From assembly GCF_937952055.1 (NCBI RefSeq), contig NZ_CALFYO010000010.1, positions 146,370 through 210,369 on the forward strand: a DNA stretch of 64,000 nt, read 5' to 3'. The stretch comes from an uncultured Piscinibacter sp. Lineage in GTDB: Bacteria > Pseudomonadota > Gammaproteobacteria > Burkholderiales > Burkholderiaceae_C. Shown here piece after piece: positions 57,965-64,000 of the stretch (position 1 is the first letter of the stretch; each line of letters starts with the position of its first letter). The notes beneath the pieces were generated by a model that saw only the letters and a program-made list of their open reading frames with translations, was not told where the DNA came from and ran no database searches. The translations under genes were made by a program, and so were the position numbers.

Positions 57965-59449
57965 GTGATCACCGAACTCGAATTCAAGAGCCTGGCCGCG
58001 CAGGGCTACAACCGCATCCCGCTGTTGACCGAGGCTTTCGCCGACCTCGAGACGCCCTTGTCGCTGTACCTCAAGCTCGCCTACGGCAACGGCGGGGGAA
58101 GGCACAGCTTCCTGCTGGAGTCGGTGGTCGGCGGCGAGCGCTTCGGCCGCTACTCCTTCATCGGCCTGCCGGCGCGCACGCTGCTGCGCGCCCGCGGCTT
58201 CAAGACCGAGGTCGTCACCGACGGCGTGGTGGTCGAGACGCACGAGGGCAACCCGCTGGACTTCGTCGCCGCGTACCAGTCGCGTTTCAAGGTCGCACTG
58301 CGCCCCGGGCTGCCGCGTTTCTGCGGCGGGCTGGCCGGCTACTTCGGCTACGACGCCGTGCGCTACATCGAGCCCAGGCTGGCGAAGACGTGGAAGGAAG
58401 GCGGCATCGACACGCCCGACATCCTGCTGCTGCAATGCGAGGAACTGGCCGTCATCGACAACCTCTCCGGGCGGCTGTACCTGATCGTCTATGCCAACCC
58501 CGCCGAACCCGAGGCCTATTTCAAGGCCAAGCGGCGCCTGGCCGAGCTGGGCGACAAGCTCCGCTACAGCGTCACCGCGCCACAGGTCAAGCGGGTTGCG
58601 GCGCACGGCGTGGAGCGAGAGTTCGCCAAGGACGACTACCTTGCCGCGGTGATGAAAAGCAAGGAATACATCGCCGCCGGCGACATGATGCAGGTGCAGA
58701 TCGGCCAGCGGCTGCGCAAGCGCTACACCGAGAGCCCGCTGTCGCTGTACCGGGCGCTGCGCTCGCTGAACCCCTCGCCCTACATGTTCTTCTACGACAT
58801 GGGCGACTTCCAGATCGTCAGCGCCAGCCCCGAGATCCTGGTGCGCCACGAGCATGTGCCCGAAGGCGAGAAGGTGACGATCCGGCCGCTGGCCGGAACG
58901 CGGCCGCGCGGCGCCTCGCCCGAGCAGGACAAGGCACTGGAGGCCGAGCTGCTCGCCGACCCGAAGGAGCGCGCCGAGCACGTCATGCTGATCGACCTGG
59001 CGCGCAACGACATCGGGCGCATCGCGCGCACCGGCAGCGTGAAGGTCACCGAGGCCTTCGTCGTCGAGCGCTACTCGCACGTGATGCACATCGTCAGCAA
59101 CGTCGAGGGGCTGCTGAAGGACGGCATGACCAACATCGACGTGCTCAAGGCCACCTTCCCGGCCGGCACGCTGACCGGAGCGCCGAAGATCCGGGCGATG
59201 GAGATCATCGACGAGCTCGAGCCGAGCAAGCGAGGCATCTACGGCGGCGCCTGTGGCTACCTCAGCTTTGCCGGCGACATGGACGTGGCCATCGCCATCC
59301 GCACCGGTATCGTCAAGGACCAGACGCTGTACGTGCAGGCGGCGGCGGGCGTGGTGGCGGATTCGGTGCCGGAGATGGAGTGGCGGGAGACGGAGGCGAA
59401 GGCCCGAGCGCTGATCAGAGCGGCCGAACTCGTCGAGGAGGGCTTCTGA
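57965..59449 (+). CDS. trpE: Anthranilate synthase component I
   Basis: A 494-residue enzyme that converts chorismate and ammonia to anthranilate, the first step of tryptophan synthesis, with TrpG. The chorismate-binding domain is intact: IRPLAGTRPRGASPEQD, LIDLARNDIGR, TGAPKIRAMEIIDELEP and YGGACGYLSFAGDMD. LLES-type tryptophan feedback residues are near the N-terminus (FLLESVVGGERFGRYS). It starts at GTG 57965. The gene is 1 base from trpG. Confidence 0.96.
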   Translation: MITELEFKSLAAQGYNRIPLLTEAFADLETPLSLYLKLAYGNGGGRHSFLLESVVGGERFGRYSFIGLPARTLLRARGFKTEVVTDGVVVETHEGNPLDFVAAYQSRFKVALRPGLPRFCGGLAGYFGYDAVRYIEPRLAKTWKEGGIDTPDILLLQCEELAVIDNLSGRLYLIVYANPAEPEAYFKAKRRLAELGDKLRYSVTAPQVKRVAAHGVEREFAKDDYLAAVMKSKEYIAAGDMMQVQIGQRLRKRYTESPLSLYRALRSLNPSPYMFFYDMGDFQIVSASPEILVRHEHVPEGEKVTIRPLAGTRPRGASPEQDKALEAELLADPKERAEHVMLIDLARNDIGRIARTGSVKVTEAFVVERYSHVMHIVSNVEGLLKDGMTNIDVLKATFPAGTLTGAPKIRAMEIIDELEPSKRGIYGGACGYLSFAGDMDVAIAIRTGIVKDQTLYVQAAAGVVADSVPEMEWRETEAKARALIRAAELVEEGF

Positions 59450-59450
59450 C

Positions 59451-60035
59451 ATGCTGCTCATGATCGACAACTACGACTCGTTCACCTTCAACCTGGTGCA
59501 GTACTTCGGCGAGCTGGGCGAGGAGGTGCGCGTCTTCCGCAACGACGAGATCGACGTCGCCGGCATCGCCGCGCTGAAGCCCGACCACCTCGTGCTCTCG
59601 CCCGGCCCCTGCTCGCCGGCCGAGGCCGGCATCTGCGTCGAGGCGATCCAGGCCTTCAGCGGCAAATTGCCCATCCTCGGCGTCTGCCTCGGACACCAGG
59701 CCATCGGCGCGGCCATGGGCGGCCGCATCGTGCGTGCAAAGACGCAGATGCACGGCAAGACCGACGTCATCACCCACGATGGCCGCGGCGTCTACACCGG
59801 GCTGCCCAAGCAGTTCACGGTGATCCGCTACCACTCCCTGGTGATCGAGCAGGCCACGAAACCGGAGTTGCTTCTGGTGACCGCCACTTCGCAGGACGGC
59901 GAGATCATGGGCGTGCGCCACCGCGAGCTGGCCGGGACGAAGACGCCGCTGGAGGGCGTGCAGTTCCATCCGGAGTCCATCCTCACCGAGCACGGACACG
60001 CGATGTTGAAGAACTTCCTGGAGCTCAGGCCGTGA
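59451..60035 (+). CDS. trpG: Anthranilate synthase component II (glutamine amidotransferase)
   Basis: A 194-residue class I glutaminase: SPGPCSPAEAGI, catalytic cysteine in LGVCLGHQAIG (about C84) and the His/Glu pair in FHPESI. It supplies ammonia to TrpE and, as in many bacteria, may also serve PabB. The stop overlaps the GTG of the next gene. Confidence 0.95.
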   Translation: MLLMIDNYDSFTFNLVQYFGELGEEVRVFRNDEIDVAGIAALKPDHLVLSPGPCSPAEAGICVEAIQAFSGKLPILGVCLGHQAIGAAMGGRIVRAKTQMHGKTDVITHDGRGVYTGLPKQFTVIRYHSLVIEQATKPELLLVTATSQDGEIMGVRHRELAGTKTPLEGVQFHPESILTEHGHAMLKNFLELRP

Positions 60036-61048
60036 TCGTCGACCTTCGAAGCGATACGGTCACCCGCCCGACGCCGGCGATGCGCGAGGCGATCGCGCGC
60101 GCCGAGGTCGGCGACGACGTGTTCGGCGACGATCCGACCGTCAACGCGCTGCAGCAGCGCGTCGCCGCCATGCTCGGCAAGGAAGCGGCGCTGTTCATGC
60201 CCAGCGGCACGCAGAGCAACCTCTGTGCGTTGATGAGTCACTGCCAGCGCGGCGACGAATACCTCGTCGGCCAGATGGCTCACACCTATCGCTGGGAGGC
60301 CGGCGGCGGTGCCGTGCTCGGCAGCATCCAGCCGCAGCCGATCGCGCACCAGGCCGACGGCACGCTGCAGCTCTCCGACATCGAAGCCAGCATCAAGCCC
60401 GACGACCCGCACTTTGCGCGCACGCGTCTGCTGTGCCTCGAGAACACGCTGGGCGGCAGGCCGATGCCGCCGGACTACCTGCGCGAGGCGACCGAGCTGG
60501 CGCGCCGCCACGGCCTGGCCACCCACCTCGACGGCGCGCGGCTGTTCAACGCGGCGGTGGCGACGGGCGGCGATGCGCGCGCCAACGCCCGCGCGATGGC
60601 CGAGCTCTTCGACAGCGTGTCGGTGTGCTTCAGCAAGGGCCTGGGCGCGCCGGTCGGCTCGGCCCTGGTCGGCTCGGCCGAGTTGATCGCGAAGGCGAAG
60701 CGCGTGCGCAAGATGGCCGGTGGCACGATGCGCCAGGCCGGCGTGCTGGCCGCGGCGGCGCTGCACGCGCTGGACCATCACATCGACCGCCTCGCCGACG
60801 ACCATGCGCGTGCCCGGCGCCTCGCCGAGGGCCTGCGCGGTCTGCCCGGCGTGAGCGTGCAGGTGCCGCTGACCAACATGGTCTTCGTCGACCTGCCGCG
60901 AGAGCGCGCCGCCACCGTCGTCGCCACGCTGCGCGAGCACGGTGTGCTCGCCACCGGCCTGTACCAACTTCGCCTGGTCACCCACCTCGACGTCGACGAC
61001 GAGGCCATCGACCAGGCCATCGCCGTGCTGCGCCAGGCGCTGCACTGA
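60032..61048 (+). CDS. Low-specificity L-threonine aldolase
   Basis: A 338-residue PLP enzyme: LRSDTVTRPTPAMREA at the N-terminus and the lysine in VCFSKGLGAPVGSAL (about K200) that holds PLP. It cleaves threonine or allo-threonine to glycine and acetaldehyde. It starts at GTG 60032 inside the trpG stop, so it is translated with the trp genes, between trpG and trpD. No role in tryptophan synthesis is known for it. Confidence 0.92.
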   Translation: MIVDLRSDTVTRPTPAMREAIARAEVGDDVFGDDPTVNALQQRVAAMLGKEAALFMPSGTQSNLCALMSHCQRGDEYLVGQMAHTYRWEAGGGAVLGSIQPQPIAHQADGTLQLSDIEASIKPDDPHFARTRLLCLENTLGGRPMPPDYLREATELARRHGLATHLDGARLFNAAVATGGDARANARAMAELFDSVSVCFSKGLGAPVGSALVGSAELIAKAKRVRKMAGGTMRQAGVLAAAALHALDHHIDRLADDHARARRLAEGLRGLPGVSVQVPLTNMVFVDLPRERAATVVATLREHGVLATGLYQLRLVTHLDVDDEAIDQAIAVLRQALH

Positions 61049-61074
61049 AATCGCGCCCCCGCCAGGAGCCCGCC

Positions 61075-62109
61075 ATGCCCATCACCGACACCGAAGCGCT
61101 GACCCGCACCATCGAGCACCGGGAGATCTTCCACGACGAGATGCTCGCGCTGATGCGCCGCATCATGGGTGGCGAGATGTCGCCCGTCATGATGGCGGCG
61201 CTGCTGATCGGCCTGCGCGTCAAGAAGGAGACCATCGGCGAGATCACGGCCGCCGCGCAGGTGATGCGCGAGTTCTCCACCAAGGTCGATGTGACCGACC
61301 GCACGCACCTGGTCGACATCGTCGGCACCGGCGGCGACGGCTCACATACCTTCAACATCTCGACCTGCAGCATGTTCGTCGCCGCGGCCTGCGGCGCGCG
61401 GGTGAGCAAGCACGGCAACCGCAGCGTGTCGAGCAAGTCGGGCAGTGCGGACGTGCTGGAATCGCTCGGCGTGAGCCTGTCGCTCAAGCCGGCGGACATT
61501 GCGAAGTGCATCGCCGACACCGGCATCGGCTTCATGTTCGCGCCCAACCACCACCCGGCAATGAAGAACGTCGCACCGGTGCGCAAGGAACTCGGCGTGC
61601 GCACCATCTTCAACATCCTCGGGCCGCTGACCAACCCGGCCGGCGCGCCGAACATCCTGATGGGCGTGTTCCACCCCGACCTGGTCGGCATCCAGGTGCG
61701 CGCGCTGCAGCGCCTCGGTGCCGAGCATGCGCTGGTGGTCTACGGACGCGATGGCATGGACGAGGTGTCGCTGGGTGCCGCCACCATGGTCGGCGAGTAC
61801 AAGGACGGCGACATCCGCGAGTACGAGATCCACCCGGAGGACTTCGGCCTCACGATGGCGAGCAACCGCACGCTGAAGGTCGAGACGCCCGAGCAGAGCA
61901 AGGCGATGCTGCGCGCGGTGCTCGACGACGAGGCGGGCCCGGCGCGCGACATCGTGATCCTCAATGCCGGCGTGGCGCTGTATGCGGCCAACGCCGTCGG
62001 CACGATGGCCGACGGCGTGGCGATGGCGCGCGAGGCGCTGACCTCGGGCAAGGCACTGGCCAAGATGCATCAGTTCGTCGCACGCACCAAGGAATTGGCG
62101 GGGGCATGA
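61075..62109 (+). CDS. trpD: Anthranilate phosphoribosyltransferase
   Basis: A 344-residue enzyme that adds phosphoribose to anthranilate. Signatures: VDIVGTGGDGSHTFNIST (about 80-97), KHGNRSVSSKSGSADVLESL and NILGPLTNPAGAPNIL. CCAGGAGC precedes the ATG. The stop overlaps trpC by 4 bases. Confidence 0.96.
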   Translation: MPITDTEALTRTIEHREIFHDEMLALMRRIMGGEMSPVMMAALLIGLRVKKETIGEITAAAQVMREFSTKVDVTDRTHLVDIVGTGGDGSHTFNISTCSMFVAAACGARVSKHGNRSVSSKSGSADVLESLGVSLSLKPADIAKCIADTGIGFMFAPNHHPAMKNVAPVRKELGVRTIFNILGPLTNPAGAPNILMGVFHPDLVGIQVRALQRLGAEHALVVYGRDGMDEVSLGAATMVGEYKDGDIREYEIHPEDFGLTMASNRTLKVETPEQSKAMLRAVLDDEAGPARDIVILNAGVALYAANAVGTMADGVAMAREALTSGKALAKMHQFVARTKELAGA

Positions 62110-62894
62110 GCGACATCCTGGACAAGATCGTCGCAGTCAAGCGCGAAGAGATCGCCGCGGCCAGGCAGGCGCGCGACGAGGCCTCGCTGCGCCGCGAGGC
62201 GGAAGAGCGGGGTGGCCAGCGCGACTTCGTCGGTGCCTTGCGCGCGAAGATCACTGCCGGCCGCGCCGGCGTGATAGCCGAGGTGAAGAAGGCGAGTCCC
62301 AGCAAGGGCGTGCTGCGCGAACATTTCGTGCCGGCCGAGATCGCCGCCAGCTACGAGCGTGCAGGCGCCGCCTGCCTGAGCGTGCTGACCGACCGTCAGT
62401 TCTTCCAGGGCTCGGCCGATTACCTGCGCCAGGCCCGCGCCGCCTGCGAACTACCGGTGCTGCGCAAGGACTTCATGGTCGATGCCTACCAGGTCTTCGA
62501 GGCGCGGGCGATGGGTGCGGACTGCATCCTGCTGATCGCTGCCAGCCTGGACGACGCGCAGATGGCCGATCTCGAGGATCAGGCGCAGGCGCTGGGCATG
62601 GCGGTGCTGGTCGAGGTGCACGACGGCGAGGAACTTGAGCGTGCACTGCGCCTGAGGACGCCGCTGGTCGGCATCAACAACCGCAACCTGCGCACCTTCG
62701 AGGTGACGCTGGACACCACGTTGGGCCTGCTGCCGCTTGTGCCCAGGGACCGCCTGCTCGTCACCGAGAGCGGCATCCTGACCCCGAACGACGTGCAGCG
62801 CATGCGCGATGCGGGCGTGCCCGCCTTCCTCGTCGGCGAAGCCTTCATGCGTGCCGCCGACCCTGGCGTGGCGCTGGCCAGCCTGTTCGGATGA
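62106..62894 (+). CDS. trpC: Indole-3-glycerol phosphate synthase
   Basis: A 262-residue TIM-barrel enzyme forming indole-3-glycerol phosphate. Signatures: VIAEVKKASPSKGVLREHF (about 57-75), LRKDFMVDAYQVFEARAMGA and LVTESGILTPNDVQRM. It is a single-function protein without a fused trpF. trpF, trpB and trpA are not in this window, as is common in betaproteobacteria where they sit elsewhere. Confidence 0.96.
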   Translation: MSDILDKIVAVKREEIAAARQARDEASLRREAEERGGQRDFVGALRAKITAGRAGVIAEVKKASPSKGVLREHFVPAEIAASYERAGAACLSVLTDRQFFQGSADYLRQARAACELPVLRKDFMVDAYQVFEARAMGADCILLIAASLDDAQMADLEDQAQALGMAVLVEVHDGEELERALRLRTPLVGINNRNLRTFEVTLDTTLGLLPLVPRDRLLVTESGILTPNDVQRMRDAGVPAFLVGEAFMRAADPGVALASLFG

Positions 62895-63568
62895 CTGCCG
62901 ACGACCTGGCCGCAGCCTGCGCGACCCTGCCGGCGCCCTGGGCAGCGGCGTTGCCGGCCTGGACGCCGGAACGCTTCGCCGGGATCGTCGAGCGCGTGCG
63001 CGCGGTGTCGGATGCCCGCGAGATCGCCCCGGCCGATCCGTTTCGGGCGCTGCGATTCGCGGCGCCCAAGGACGTCAAGGTGGTCGTGTTCGGGCAGGAC
63101 CCCTACCCGAAACCGGGTCATGCCGACGGGCTGGCCTTCTCCGCCGGCCACGGCAAGCCGGCTTCGCTGCGCCGCATCTTTCAGGTGCTGGCCGAGGACA
63201 AACCCGGTTTCAGGCCGCCGCCGGTGTGGAAGCTCGACGGTTGGGCGCACCAAGGCGCGCTGCTGCTCAACCCGACGCTGACCATCGAGGTGGGCCGCAT
63301 CGGCAGTCACATCGACTGCGGTTGGCAGGCGCTCACATCCGATATTGTCAAGATTCTGTGCAGGCTGCCAAAACCTCCTGTGTTCATGCTGTGGGGCGAC
63401 AAGGCGCGTCAGTTCTTCATCGACGCGCAGCCAGCGGGAACCTCGGTCAGCACCCTGGTGACGCGCCACCCCTCCAACGATTTCCAGCGCCGATTCATGG
63501 CGGAGGGACGTCACTTCCTGCAGACCGCCGACCGGATCGACTGGTGGGCACCAGCGCCTGTGCTATGA
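62891..63568 (+). CDS. ung: Uracil-DNA glycosylase (family 1)
   Basis: A 225-residue DNA repair enzyme that removes uracil. Motif A GQDPYPKPGHADGLAFS holds the catalytic Asp (D70), LLLNPTLTIE is the central motif and HPSN carries the catalytic His. It overlaps trpC by 4 bases. TATGAT at 63564-63569, at its very end, is a possible -10 for the tRNA genes; no convincing -35 is visible. Confidence 0.95.
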   Translation: MTADDLAAACATLPAPWAAALPAWTPERFAGIVERVRAVSDAREIAPADPFRALRFAAPKDVKVVVFGQDPYPKPGHADGLAFSAGHGKPASLRRIFQVLAEDKPGFRPPPVWKLDGWAHQGALLLNPTLTIEVGRIGSHIDCGWQALTSDIVKILCRLPKPPVFMLWGDKARQFFIDAQPAGTSVSTLVTRHPSNDFQRRFMAEGRHFLQTADRIDWWAPAPVL

Positions 63569-63583
63569 TCGCGGGCTCTGCGT

Positions 63584-63669
63584 GGAGGGGTGCCCGAGTG
63601 GCTAAAGGGGGCAGACTGTAAATCTGTTGGCTTACGCCTACGCTGGTTCGAATCCAGCCTCCTCCACCA
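63584..63669 (+). tRNA. tRNA-Tyr (anticodon GTA)
   Basis: Acceptor GGAGGGG pairs with CTCCTCC (one G-U), the anticodon loop is CTGTAAA, the long variable arm is GGCTTACGCC, the T-arm is GCTGG TTCGAAT CCAGC, and A-CCA is encoded. Confidence 0.96.
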
Positions 63670-63698
63670 AAGATTGAGTAAGGCGTGTTGTCTCCCGA

Positions 63699-63772
63699 GC
63701 GGGAGTAGTTCAATGGTAGAACCCCAGCCTTCCAAGCTGATGACGCGGGTTCGATTCCCGTCTCCCGCTCCA
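63699..63772 (+). tRNA. tRNA-Gly (anticodon TCC)
   Basis: Acceptor GCGGGAG pairs with CTCCCGC, the anticodon loop CTTCCAA gives TCC, the T-arm is GCGGG TTCGATT CCCGT, and TCCA is encoded at the 3' end. Confidence 0.95.
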
Positions 63773-63833
63773 CGTCGCCAGAGGCTTGGTGTCCTTGCCC
63801 GGATTCAAGCCTGTGTCGACGGTCAGTTGATCG

Positions 63834-63908
<75 letters not shown>

Positions 63909-63946
63909 AGTCTTGATATCCAGTCTCGTTGTCGAGGAGCGAAACA

Positions 63947-64000
63947 ATGGCAAAAGGCAAGTTCGAGCGGACCAAGCCGCACGTGAACGTGGGGACGATT
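63947..64000 (+). CDS. tuf: Elongation factor Tu, first 18 codons
   Basis: The frame MAKGKFERTKPHVNVGTI is the unmistakable N-terminus of EF-Tu, which delivers aminoacyl-tRNA to the ribosome. GAGGAG at 63934-63939 is the ribosome site. The gene runs off the right edge. The tRNA-Tyr-Gly-Thr-tuf order is standard in betaproteobacteria. Confidence 0.95.
   Translation, partial: MAKGKFERTKPHVNVGTI

Overview
The window is about 64 kb of very GC-rich DNA from a Gram-negative bacterium, most likely a betaproteobacterium of the order Burkholderiales (Rubrivivax/Leptothrix/Methylibium-like). This is inferred from codon use, the trpE-trpG-(threonine aldolase)-trpD-trpC-ung order, the tRNA-Tyr/tRNA-Gly/tRNA-Thr/tuf cluster at the right end, and the many outer-membrane and lipoprotein genes. 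No insertion sequence, prophage or CRISPR array was found.

Left edge (1-2.9 kb): the 3' end of a B12-dependent (class II) ribonucleotide reductase, then decayed fragments of a DUF4438 protein, a hemerythrin and an O-methyltransferase, then an intact GNAT acetyltransferase.

Central novelty (2.85-21.8 kb): a secreted protein built of five 34-residue repeats is encoded twice, in a 677-bp direct duplication that looks identical. Downstream are a CsgG-like/peptidoglycan-binding/DUF4384 lipoprotein, small secreted proteins, a DUF2807 protein and an OmpA protein, then an ECF sigma factor with its membrane anti-sigma, a caspase-like peptidase, a caspase-TssJ fusion, TssL-OmpA, TssM and TagF. A facing operon encodes a TagH-type FHA protein, a Ser/Thr kinase, a heme-motif HAMP sensor and a FecR-domain protein. 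Five copies of TTGAACC-N16-CAAC(T/C)C sit before the two repeat-protein genes, the OmpA gene, a small gene and the sigma gene itself, so the sigma factor probably drives this cluster. The set contains the TssJ-L-M membrane complex of type VI secretion and its phosphorylation-type regulators, but no tail, sheath, baseplate or ClpV gene. I propose a tail-less, sigma-controlled envelope complex carrying periplasmic caspase-like peptidases next to a possible amyloid-type export system.

22-31.5 kb: ordinary accessory genes, namely two alpha/beta hydrolases, an M1 aminopeptidase, a PAP2 phosphatase, outer-membrane phospholipase A, a YdjM-like membrane hydrolase, a GIY-YIG-like protein, Nudix, hemerythrin and DUF454 proteins.

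31.5-48.7 kb: one tightly packed 17-gene minus-strand operon with ApbE flavin transferase, a tri-heme-motif lipoprotein and a small partner, two outer-membrane barrels, a TlpA thioredoxin, DUF4266, DUF3570, three large TPR-type proteins, small periplasmic proteins, and an ExbB/ExbD/ExbD/AgmX energy-transducing set. It looks like an envelope-spanning machine joining a TolQR-type motor, as in Myxococcus Agl-Glt, to flavin/heme/thiol redox parts.

48.9-53.6 kb: a catabolic operon (D-aminoacylase-type amidohydrolase, SAF-domain dehydrogenase, PhyH dioxygenase, GntR regulator) with a 24-bp palindromic operator. 53.7-57.6 kb: a PAS-GGDEF diguanylate cyclase, argG and a chalcone-isomerase-like secreted protein. 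57.7-64 kb: a trp leader peptide, trpE, trpG, a threonine aldolase, trpD, trpC, ung, three tRNA genes and the first codons of tuf.
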